The translations under genes were made by a program, and so were the position numbers. DNA of 64,000 nucleotides from Ulva prolifera (Eukaryota; Chlorophyta; Ulvophyceae; Ulvales; Ulvaceae): assembly GCA_023078555.1 (NCBI GenBank), contig CM041200.1:1930001-1994000 (forward strand). The letters run 5' to 3'. Below are positions 52,251 to 62,506 of this stretch, piece by piece. The stretch's first letter is position 1. Every line of letters begins with the position of its first letter. The notes under the pieces were generated by a model. The model ran no database searches and was not told the DNA's origin. It saw only the letters and a program-made list of their open reading frames with translations.

Positions 52251-54270
52251 CCCAGTTGTGTACGGGTGTGGACGTGGGCCCCCGTGTTATTTTCCCTATC
52301 GGTTGTACACCGCGCCACCCTCGCTAGCTTGCAGCCTCGACAAAACTCACAGCACAAGCATCAGAACAACAGCGGAAACATGAGACATTCTTGGTTTGTC
52401 ATTTTTATGTAAAGCATGGCTTTCGCGGCGAATTTGCGCGGTCATTTAGTGTCGCTGTAGCACTGGACAACTGCTTTACGACTGTACTGCTCGGCATCCC
52501 GTCACACGTTTACACAGCAACTTCAAACACACAATTGACCGCATCTTTTTCATTAGGACCGATTGGAAACCTCTCCGTTCCAACAGGTCGGCGTTCGTGC
52601 CACGACGCAATACACAACTGCACTGCTGTGATAATTTTGTTTGGAAGCGATAGAATAGCCATGCCTGCCCGGAACAGTGAGAACATTGAATGACCTGCTG
52701 AAGCATATATCTGTCGCGAGCGGGGCAGGCCACCGTTGTTGCCAGCATCAAAATGCAGGTCACCATTGTTGCCAGCAGCTGCGTAACGACTGCCATCTCA
52801 CGCTGCTGTCACTTGCCAAAGCGTGTTTTTCCATATGTCTCGACACAGTTGTCTATACTTCGTGGAGAGAGCCTCGCGTCGACCCATTCCAACGATGTTC
52901 GTGTGGCGCGAGAAACCACGGTGGCAAGGCGCAGCCTGTTCCACTAGAGACATCAATCAATTCATCCGCTTTATGTTGATAGTCCGACTTTTCTATAGGA
53001 AACGGCTTGTTCCGGGCTGCCAGGCTGGCACAACTGAGATTCACGGTGCTCTCTTCACAGCCAACAACATCGGACAGCGCACATCAATCTAAGATACAAT
53101 TGGCTTAGGTTATTTGCGCTGCGGGATCTGTGTATCCTTGATGGTACTGGCTGTTCCTTGTCGAGCACGAAAAGCGCGAGTGTGTCGTTAACTTAATCAA
53201 CGGCGGCAAGCACCCTTACGTTGATAAAGATGGCAGCGCAATATATTAGACGATACTCATTCTTCAGGATATGAGGTTCGAGACTTGCGTGTCGAGCCTC
53301 ATACCTCGGTAGACAGGTCCACAACGCGATGCAAGTCCAAGGCGCCATTGTACCTTCACGCATTTTGGCTGCAGAATCAACTCAGGTTGGCCTATAATGA
53401 AGAATCAGGTTTGTCGTGTTCCTGCTGTTGTCCTGCTGCTCGTGCTTGGAGTCTTGTCGAGACTGCGTGCCGGCGAGAGTGGCGTGGTGTACAACCGATA
53501 GGGAAAATAACATGGCAGTCTGTTTCAGGCACAATCGCTCTCCTCGCGTCAGCACCATGCATCACGCCGCCCGCCGAAACTGAGCCAAAAGGTGCTGAGC
53601 ATAATTATATTCAGCACAACGCGAGATCAGCGGCAATGATTTTCACGGAAACGACAGATATGTTAATTGAATTCCGGTGGTCCGGATGCATCGATCGATC
53701 GAGATATGTAACTTGGCGCGAAACGAATGAGTGATCAGGCAGCATGCACATGAGAGTCGAAGTCATGGGATTACGGATTTTGGGGCTGCGAGGTGATAGG
53801 AGTACTGATTGTGAAGACATGAAACACATATGCTGGTGGATTTGGCAGAGGCTGCACATGGCAGAACCGACATTGCTGCAGCCCCACAGCAGCCTGAAAT
53901 TAGCATACAAGTGCATTGGGTGCAGTGATGGCGGCCATGAGTACCCAGCAGTTTCTTACTGAGGCTCAACTGGTCATTTTGGACCCCACTTTTGGCACAA
54001 ACAGGCCAAACATGCCTCAACTTCAAGGCTCCAGGCTTTCCCAGTCACAAAGCAACCGTATTGGCTGCGGATTGCAGGCGCCAGGAGACCATGTATCTCA
54101 CTCACCATCTACTGACACTCCCTTCAAGTCGGGCGTCGAATGGCTAATGTAAAAAAAAGACAGATGGGGGGACGTGGGAGCTGGTGGGCGTGGGCGGTGC
54201 GGGTGGACACCGGGGTCCGGGTGGTATTCCATGTGGACTGCTTAGGTGGTTGTTCATATTATGCGCATGG
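52251..54270. other. Intergenic region with one imperfect hairpin
   Basis: No gene was supported; frames here (149 codons or fewer) have no motif. At 53271-53302 an inverted repeat with 14-bp arms (12 matches) encloses a 4-nt loop. Confidence 0.4.
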
Positions 54271-54278
54271 ATCCTGCG

Positions 54279-54313
54279 GTGCTACCCGCTTCTCCGACTT
54301 TTTCGCGTAGCAC
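54279..54313 (-). repeat. Retroelement-associated hairpin, copy d (isolated)
   Basis: A perfect 7-bp stem (GTGCTAC at 54313-54307, GTAGCAC at 54285-54279 on the minus strand) closes a 21-nt loop containing AAAGTCGGAGAAGCG. CGC follows. There is no recognisable element body beside it. Confidence 0.6.
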
Positions 54314-54513
54314 AGCTTTGTGAAACCAACAAATTCGGGCCAACGCTCCCGAGTGTGCATGCTCGACGCATAAACTCCACTTGATTAGGACAATCTGTCG
54401 GCTAATCACGCGGTCACAACAATGCCAAGGACCTGTGGTGCTGTGCTTGGCTGACATCGGGCTAGCACTGCCTCGGGCTTCTGCACATGTGAACCTGCGC
54501 TTCGGTATCCGCT

Positions 54514-57432
54514 ATGGTGTCGAGGATGTTCAAAAGGGTAGCTCCCGCGGCAAGCAATGTCGGCGTCCATGTGAGCCTACGTCGACCTTGCCGGAAGCAT
54601 GTCGTCGGGAGAGCAGTCCGGGCAGGAACAGTGAAGGCGAAGGCACATAATGGAGGGATCCACACTGACGTGCCCCAACGCAGCGTTGTAGTTGGTGAGC
54701 TGCGAACTCAGCTGCGCCGGGCCAGATCTAACGCGGTCCTAGATCGGCCCTGACCGTTCTCAGCAGTGTCCACTTGACAGCAACTGCCGTCCATTCGCAT
54801 CAAACGCAGTGCACAACGTAGATACAGAGCTTCGTACTGCAGCAGAACTATCGTTTGGGCTTATGCACGCCTTCGGGAGTGCACAGCAGCTCTTCAGAGC
54901 TCGGCATGGCTCTGCATGGGCAGATGCAGACCTGCTTAAGTTCTCCCGTGCGAAGACCCTGCTCAATGACTCCGTGCAGAGCACAGTGTACTTGTGATGC
55001 ATGTACAAGTGCCACCGCTGCTGCAGGTGGCGGGCCCTGTGGCCTCGCAGCAGCAATGTACCTGTCTCAAATGGGTTGGCCGGACATCGAGGTCTGGGAC
55101 ATGCTGCCGCCACCTCAGCCATCGGACGACGGCCGCTGGGGCACTGCAGATCGCTCCTACAACGTCATCGTCTCTGCAAAGGGCCAGGCGGCACTCCATG
55201 AACTTGGCGCGTACAATAGAGTGATCAAATGCAGCGCTCCTTCAAACTACAGGCAGGAGTGGACCCCTGAGCGACCTGAAGGCAAACTCACTGTGTATAC
55301 AGATGATGACCAAAACCCGACGCCCCAGGTGCTGAGTTACGCGACGCCTAATTTTGCCCCCAGTCAACAGTGCACATGCTGGTGCAGCAGGGCTCCATCT
55401 GGTGTGTGGGTGTACTCAGGAGGGCCAGCATTGGGAGGCGTGTTTGACGTATCCCACATCACGTATAGACATGCTTCCAGGCTTGTGGCGGACTGATCAA
55501 TGCGCTGCCATCACCTCAACGCACAGCATGTAGGCTGCCAACTGCAACGCATGCATGCAGGTGATACAGCGGGACCGGCTGGTGGCATGCATGCTGGAGC
55601 ACATAGAGGAAGAGCACGCTGCCCGGGTCCGCGTGCGGCACAACATTCAGCTCCAGGAGCTGGCCGTGCAGGACGATGGCAAGGTCTCGCTGAAGTGGTC
55701 ACAAGGGGCCCCATCTATCACAGACGGCACCGTCCCACAGGTCCAAGCCGCTATGGAGCCCACAGGCACAGCGCAGACCGAGTTTGTGGTATGCCTTGCT
55801 ACTCCGCCTAGGTGCAGTAGGTCCTGGCGTGCATCCTACACACTGCACTCCTTGCTGCCAGAACGCTCTGGTCAGGGCGCCCTGACCAACACGTAGCCTC
55901 TTTGTTGAGCCAACTGCACCCATCTGCAGCCAAGCGCACCCTCCTACCCTATGCAGCTTTACTCTACTGGGTCTCCGGGCTGATGACCGAGCGGTGGTCT
56001 GATTGCGAGTGGCACAGCATGCTGCAGGTGGGGGCAGACGGCACAAATAGCGTGGTGCGGAAGCTGCTGACGGAGCATGGCCTCGGCTCTGTGCAGAAAG
56101 TAAGCCTGGAGGAGAAGAGGGAGAACACCCGGGTCTACAAGAACATCACGATCCCAGTGCAGCACACGCAGTACTCCGCACCTGACGGAGGCGGCATCTG
56201 CAGGCTAGCAGAGCGCTCTGCCGCCGGACGAGTGCTTGAGAGCCTGCCAACGAGAGAAGGTGCGCCACCCTGTGAGACGCGATAGCGATGCCAGCAAACA
56301 CTCTACGACGCGCAATGACACGTGAATTAACTGCAGCTTCGCATCAGCAGTGCAAGCTCATGCCGGCACTGAGCAATGCTGGAAGACGGTAGGTTTGCAC
56401 CTGAATTGGAGCTGTCGCTCGTTTTCGCAAGGTGGAGCTCAGTGTTTGCTCGTCTCATGCAAATGATGGTTGTGTTACTTGGCTTCCACGGGCATGCGCA
56501 AAATGAGTGTACAACCGCACGATGAAGCCCTGCCGTGGCTAAGTCGCATAGTTTCTGGTCATGTAGCCAGATACTCAGGGACGAATCCTACCCTGTTATG
56601 CGTGTTACGCGGCGGCAGAGATGCGTGAGAGCTCGTCTGTGCAACCCAACATTCATGTAGGCAATCAGCTGGCGTTGATATTGTACAATGTGGACGATGA
56701 GGAGGTCGAGAGCATTGCCACAGAGGAGCAGGCAGCAGCATTCCTGCAGTCTGAGTTCCCAAACATATATCCGCTAATCCCCCACAGCGAGGTCAAGGCC
56801 TTTCTACAGCGGCCAGCGAGTAAGCTGCCGAAATTCCAGTATGCCTGGCCTGACCTGCACTACTCCAACAGTGTGGTGCTGGCAGGCGATGCCATTCACA
56901 CCGTAAAGCCTTACTTTGGCCTCGGTGTCAACAGCGCGCTCGACGATGTGCGATGGCTCCATCAGTGCCTTACACAGCACCCGGTACGTAATCCTGACAA
57001 TACTGCAAGATGTATTGGTGGCATATGCCGTGCTCACTTGTGGTCTGGCAAGCCCTGAGCTAGCATGCAGCTGCCTGCTTACTACAATGGCACTGCTGAC
57101 CTGTTCAACTGTGGCTGCAGGGCGATCGAGCGTCCGCCCTGCAATTGTACTCGGCAGAGCGGGCGCTGGATGCTCAAGCTCTGGTCGTCGAGTCTCACAA
57201 GGCTGATCAGAGCCTTTGGAACCTCGTATTCCCGATAATCATGGACTCAGCTTTCAATAAGCTGTTTCCCGGATTGTTCAGAGGGTCAATGTTCAAGTCA
57301 ATGGAGCTGGAGGGGGTCAGATTCAATGACGCGCGTCGGCGAAAGCGCTTGGACCGCGTTGTACAATTTTCTATCATAGGGATCACGCTTGCTGCAATCT
57401 GCGCTGCAGTCATGCAACGCTGTGCAGGCTAG
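54514..57432 (+). CDS. KMO-like FAD-dependent monooxygenase, array copy 2
   Basis: Exons 54514-54694, 55027-55328, 55561-55788, 56028-56259, 56661-56983 and 57121-57432 give 525 residues. All phases match copy 1, and exons 2, 4 and 5 have identical lengths (302, 232 and 323 nt). Motifs are SVVVGGGPCGLAAAMYL, VIQRDRLVACMLEHIEEEHA, VGADGTNSVVRKLLTEHGLG and VVLAGDAIHTVKPYFGLGVN. The C-terminus ends RRRKRLDRVVQFSIIGITLA, a probable membrane anchor. The N-terminal 60 residues are basic (VHVSLRRPCRKHVVGRAVRA) and unlike those of the other copies, consistent with a fast-evolving transit peptide. Exon 3 is longer (228 nt) owing to a variable linker after KWSQG. All conserved flavin residues are kept, so it should be functional. 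Confidence 0.85.
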
Positions 57433-57480
57433 TGTCCGCCAACCTTGTGATGGGTTGTGCTTGTAGACGTGAGGGCATAT

Positions 57481-57520
57481 GTAACAAGGACAGGAAAGTC
57501 GGAAAGGCAGGTAGCACCGC
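57481..57520 (+). repeat. Retroelement-associated hairpin, copy a (degenerate)
   Basis: On the plus strand the core AAGGACAGGAAAGTCGGAAA then GGCAGGTAGCACCGC matches the other copies, but the left arm (ATGTAAC) pairs only partly. It lies about 50 nt after the stop of monooxygenase copy 2 and contains a TGTAA, so it may now sit in that gene's 3' UTR. Confidence 0.5.
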
Positions 57521-57589
57521 AGAATCTGTTGCCACGACACGAACAGGAAACAGCAGCCACACAAGCCACACAGAACACCACGGCTCAGC

Positions 57590-57900
57590 CCAGCACGCGG
57601 GGTGGGTGGTGGATGCATTGCCTGGGGCGCGGCAGGCGTGGCCCCGGTGTGGTCTGGTACAGGCTTTGGGTGTGAGGCGGACCGTCTGCTGCGTTGTGGA
57701 TGTGTCGGGCACGGCCGCGGGTCTAGGGCTGGGGCCCCTCGTAGTCAGGTGGCCCAGCCGGGCAGCCTCGCGCCGGGCCGCCTTGAGAGCGGCTGAGTGG
57801 ATGTCTCTGTGGGTGCATATGGGACTGCACAATGGGTAGGCGTGGGTGTGTGCGTGTGCCTCTGTGTGTTTGTGTGTGCATGTTGGGGTGTTTGAGTGCA
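57590..57900 (+). mobile_element. Non-LTR retrotransposon 3' UTR fragment (copy D)
   Basis: Bases about 57640-57800 resemble the 3' region of copy A (10440-10560) and, inverted, of copy B. The shared stretch includes GTGGCCCAGCCGGGCAGCCT then GCCGGGCCGCC. A GT-rich tail follows, as in copy A. No coding part is left. Confidence 0.5.
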
Positions 57901-58029
57901 TCGGTATGGGCGCGCAGGGTTCTGCTTAAGCGGGTCGCAGCTTGCTTTGCTTGGTGCGGGGTTGAACGGGTGCTTGGTGTGTGAGGATTGCTGGCTGTGG
58001 CTTGGGTGCGGTCTGCTGGATTGGTGAAC

Positions 58030-58640
58030 CTGTTCTCGAGGCACTCGCTGTTCGGATTGCTATCTGCCTTGTCGCCTTTGCCCTTGTAGCATACACCATT
58101 CAGACACCGCTTTCCATCAGCACCACCTGCGCACGCCTCCACCAGCACACTCCCACGACCGCGCACAAGCAAAACCCCACTCAAACCCGCGTGCACCCGC
58201 TCCACAAAGTGGCACCATCCCTACAAACCCCACCGCACGCGTGGCCCGGGCGGCCGGACACCAACACACACCGCCGCCGGGCACAAACAATGCAGGGGCC
58301 CCAGTCCCCACACACAAACCCCCTCCCCACACTCGCCACGATGCAGACCGCTCTCGAGTGGCACCTACACACCCATGCCCCTACTGCGCAGCATGCCCGA
58401 TCCACCACCATTGCCTTGGAGCGACGGCAGCATGTCTCAGGCGAGACGTTACGGCGACGCGCGCCGCAAGCGCGCACAACAACCCCCACCGGGCAGGAGC
58501 TAGCAGTAGAGACCTCGAGGAGGGCAGGCAAAGCGGGCCGCCCCGTCGCACAGGCCCGGTGAGCCCGAGAGGTCGTCGGACGGGACCGAAAGTTCCGCGA
58601 CTGCTGCCTGGCTTGCCCGTGTGACATCAGCAGGGCAGCA
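58030..58640 (-). mobile_element. 5'-truncated non-LTR retrotransposon 3' end (copy C)
   Basis: On the minus strand from about 58630 the DNA shows the same C-terminal block as copies A and B (LMSHGQARQ, then VPSDDLS in a shifted frame). A GT-rich 3' UTR and the hairpin at 58092-58057 follow. Copies C and D meet tail to tail between monooxygenase copies 2 and 3. Confidence 0.65.
58057..58092 (-). repeat. Retroelement-associated hairpin, copy b
   Basis: On the minus strand TGCTA and TAGCA pair (5 bp) around a loop containing AAGGGCAAAGGCGACAAGGC. It is weaker than copies d and e. It lies at the 3' end of copy C. Confidence 0.5.
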
Positions 58641-59462
58641 GTGTGGGCATATGTAGGGGTGTGTCCTGCCAGGGCATGAAACCCGGCAGGGTCCAGGAGC
58701 ATTCAGATGCAGTCATGCTGCATGCCAGCAGCACGCCCAATCACAGGCGTGCTGTGACCATTTTCCTGTAGGAATGGTGCCGTGGACGTTGCATGCAGGA
58801 CGTCGCCTGAACATGCATCTTGTGCAAGCCGGATCTCGCTTTGTAGCACCTGAACATGGGCTACTGATGTGATCTGGATCATTGAGGCATGAGGCATGTA
58901 AGCAGTTTCGGTCAGGCGGAGTGATAGCTTGAATGCACACGAGTTCAGGGATGCTTCATGCCCCCCATGTTGAATGGAGAGGCGGGAACGCTCTGCGTCA
59001 GAAGATTGGCCCATCACACCATGCATGACAGCGCGCCCAGTTGGCTCGCACATTGACTTCGCCGTGCAAATCGTCAGCATGACTATCTACTGCCTTCGAC
59101 TGTGGTCAGTTCAGGTTCCGGGTCATTAGGCTGGCGAATGGGGTGCTGGAGTTGCGTGCAGAGTCCAGAACATCATCGGTACCTCGTCGGCGATGTCGAG
59201 CAGTATCTCGAGATATTGGCCAGCTTTCTAACATGCCAGCAGCTATGCCAGCCTGAGGGGGACCACGCAGCGAATGGCAAGCTCCTCGCAAGCGTACGGA
59301 GAAATTGCGATTGGTTCTTCTGGAGTCATACATGTGAACGGCGTCGTGTCTGACGTTTGGTGGTGCGCAATTAATAGACGGAAGTCAGCGGGCAAATAAC
59401 TTTACGTGGGTTTTTACTACAAAGCTTAGCGGCCCACCGTGATCACATTTCAGAACTTGAGC
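58641..59462. other. Upstream region of monooxygenase copy 3
   Basis: A 125-codon minus-strand frame (58703-59080) has no recognisable domain. No other feature was identified. Confidence 0.4.
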
Positions 59463-62186
59463 ATGGCACACTTTGCAGCTAGTTGCAGCCGTGTAGCTGA
59501 CACGCACAGGCAGACGGGGCAATGGTGTCCCCGTCAACCTCGCTGCCGCGGTCCCTTGGCCCGCACCGGCAGAAGGCCCGCACCTGCAGAAACGATGCAG
59601 CGAATTAGCATAAAAGTGTTCGCAAGTAGCGTGACTGCGGGACAAAATGGAGCCGTGAGTGATGTTGCAGCACCTGCAAGTACAATCATCGTTGGTGAGT
59701 GCCTTCAGTGCTCAAGTCCAATTGCTATTCTCACTGTAGCCCGTGAAGCTGCGTCTGCAGACGAACTTCACTATATGCATATGTTTCTATGCCTAGCCGT
59801 GCCAGCGCAGGATGTCACTGGACGCACGATCCGTGGTAAGCCGGATCGAGGGTGCTGATGCTGTCTTGGGACAAACGCCAGCGTCGCCACGTTCAGCCGC
59901 AGCGGTTCTACACGTGATGACCATACCTTGTGTATGAGAGACCTCGATTGTCTCTCAACCATGTCATTCAACGGTGCATGTACGGCAAAAGTACATGTCG
60001 TCGGCACATGAAACCCAACCCGTTCCTGCTGCAGGTGGTGGGCCATGCGGCCTCGCAGCAGCGATGTACCTTTCACAACTAGGATGGGGGAACATAGAGG
60101 TATGGGACAAGCTTCCCCGCCCGAAGCCGTCCGGTGATGGCCTGTGGGGCACCAGCTATCGATTTTACAACAATATCATCAAAGGTAAAGGACAAGCAGT
60201 GCTTCGGGAGCTTGGAGCATATGATCGGATTGATAGCTGCTGCGCTCCGGACGCATATCGCCAGGAATGGAGTCCACAAAACCCTGACGGGAAGCGCGTC
60301 TGGCATGTGCCGTCCAGGGGAAACCCCGTTCCACAAGTGCGCCACACACGAGTAACCTTCATGCGCAGTGGCTATGGTACATGCGCCATTGAGCTGCTCC
60401 TCTGTTCGTAATGTTGTTAGCACAGGCCTTGGATGCGGTGCAGGTGATACAGCGAGACCGGCTAGTGGCATGCATGCTGGAGCACATAGAGGAAAAGCAC
60501 GTTGGCCGCGTTCGTGTGCGGCATAGCATGCAGCTCCAGGAGCTGACCATGCAAGCCGGCGGTATGGTCTCGCTGAAGTGGTCACAGGGGGCCGGACCTG
60601 TCTCTGCTGCAGCTGACCCCGGTGCTGCAGAGTCTGAGGGGACGACCGAAGCTGAGTTTGTGGTGCGTGGCACAGACTCTGCGAACACTCGCAACTGAGA
60701 TGCACCTCTATGTTCATTCGCATATGCTTGCTTATCAGGGACTGCCCATGGGCTTCCGAGCAAGAGATCCCGGCAGAGAACTGCTGTGCGAAAGATCCTC
60801 TGCCACAGATCGCCACTGCGTCGCATGCTGAGCTGCAGGAGGCAGAGCACACGCCTGCAGGTAGGAGCAGATGGAGCAAACAGCGCGGTGCGGACGCTGC
60901 TGGAGGAGCAGGGCCTGGGCGAGGTCCGCAGTGTTAAGCTGGAGGAGAAGAGGCAGAATACGCGTGTCTACAAGACTATCGTCATCCCGGTGCAGGGCAC
61001 AGAGTATTCCGCCGCCGACGGAAGCGGCATGTGCAGGATTGCAGAGCGGTCTGCCGCAGGGCGTGTCTTTGAGAGCCAGCCCACAAAGTCAGGTGCCCTG
61101 CTTTGCCAGCCCAGACATGTCTGTCAAACAAACCTGATGCACATGCCAACATCCTCACAAGGTAGCCAGCCATTATGCATGCAAATACTCTTACATGAAC
61201 CCATGGTCTCACATGTAAATTGGCAGGATCTTTGTGGGCTGGGCATGCTTTCGGATGGCTGAGCTACGTGCACTTGAATCTGAGGGTCTGCCTTGCTTGC
61301 GATGAGTGATCGAACCCCATGTGTGAGTCCTCCCTGAGAATGGCGGGGAAATTTGACCGCATGGACTGACTTGTTCGCATTTCATGTTTCCACATCACAA
61401 GCTGGCGGTTGTGGGTGCACAGGCTCCCAGATTGGGCAGATCTTCTTCAATATCGACGATGATGAGGTGCTGGGAATCACCACAGAGGAGCAGGCAGCGG
61501 AATTCCTGAAGACCGAGTTCCCAAACATGTTCCCCTTGATTCCCCACAGCGAGGTCAAGGCCTTTGTGCAGCAGCCATCGAGCAAGGTCCCGACATTTCA
61601 ATATGCCTGGCCTGACCTGCACTACTCCAACAGTGTGGTGCTGGCAGGTGATGCAATACACACGGTGAAACCTTACTTTGGCCTTGGTGTGAATGGTGCT
61701 CTGGACGATGTTCGATGGCTGAGCCAGTGCCTTGTCAGGCACCCGGTGCGCTGCCTCGGACATGCTCTCACGATTCAGTCCATGCACTTTCTATGACAGT
61801 GAGTTGCTTCAGCTGTTGTTGAGTTGAGGTGGATACAAGTCATCCACCTGAGCTTGAAGGCCGTGCATGCGATGCAGGACGATCGAGCTGCAGCACTAGC
61901 ATTGTATTCGAAGGAGAGGGCACTGGATGCGCAGTCCCTGGTTGTTGAATCACACAAGGCGGATCAGAGCCTGGCACAACTGATTGTCCCGTCGATCATG
62001 GACACAGCTTTCAACAAGATGTTTCCAGGGCTTTTTAGATCGACCATGTTCAAATCTATGGGCATGGAAGGAGTTAGATTTAGCGAAGTTCGCCGGCGGA
62101 AACGTCTCGATAGGACTGTACAGATTTCTATGATTGGGGGCTCTGTTAGCATGCTGTATACTGCAGTATCATCGCTGCTCAGCTGA
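59463..62186 (+). CDS. KMO-like FAD-dependent monooxygenase, array copy 3
   Basis: Exons 59463-59694, 60035-60336, 60444-60662, 60861-61092, 61423-61745 and 61878-62186 give 538 residues, again with exon 2, 4 and 5 lengths of 302, 232 and 323 nt. Motifs are IIVGGGPCGLAAAMYLSQLG, VIQRDRLVACMLEHIEEKHV, VGADGANSAVRTLLEEQGLG and VVLAGDAIHTVKPYFGLGVN followed by GALDDV. One difference is GVNGALDD where copies 1 and 2 have GVNSAL(E/D)D. The leader is basic and Cys/Arg-rich, with a second possible start at Met 59595. The end RRRKRLDRTVQISMIGGSVS resembles a membrane anchor but is shorter and less hydrophobic than in copy 1. A TGTAA lies about 90 nt after the stop. Confidence 0.85.
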
Positions 62187-62276
62187 TCGAAACGGCATTG
62201 CTGTGTATGCTCTGCAGAAATCCCAGCTGTACACGAGTTACACATGCTGCCAAACTGAATTTCGGTCCTGTGCTCA

Positions 62277-62281
62277 TGTAA
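62277..62281 (+). terminator. Candidate TGTAA polyadenylation signal
   Basis: TGTAA lies about 90 nt after the stop of monooxygenase copy 3. Confidence 0.3.
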
Positions 62282-62473
62282 ACTTGATCACCTGCGTCAG
62301 TCCTTCACCTGAGCACTGCGGCATCGTTTATGCCTACACTAAGCCTAGTACGGGGCTATGCCGCAATTGACAGAGTGCCAATGACTACACACTGCGATGA
62401 CGATGCACCACAGCACAAGCACAGGCCTCGCCTTGCATGCGAACGACTGCCATGTAGTGGGGATAATCAGTAA

Positions 62474-62485
62474 CCCCCCCCCCCC
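62474..62485. repeat. Homopolymer run of 12 C
   Basis: Twelve consecutive C bases lie about 20 bp beyond the stop of the minus-strand protease gene. The run length is prone to sequencing error. Confidence 0.9.
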
Positions 62486-62506
62486 TCGCCTCCTGCGCAT
62501 GCAACC

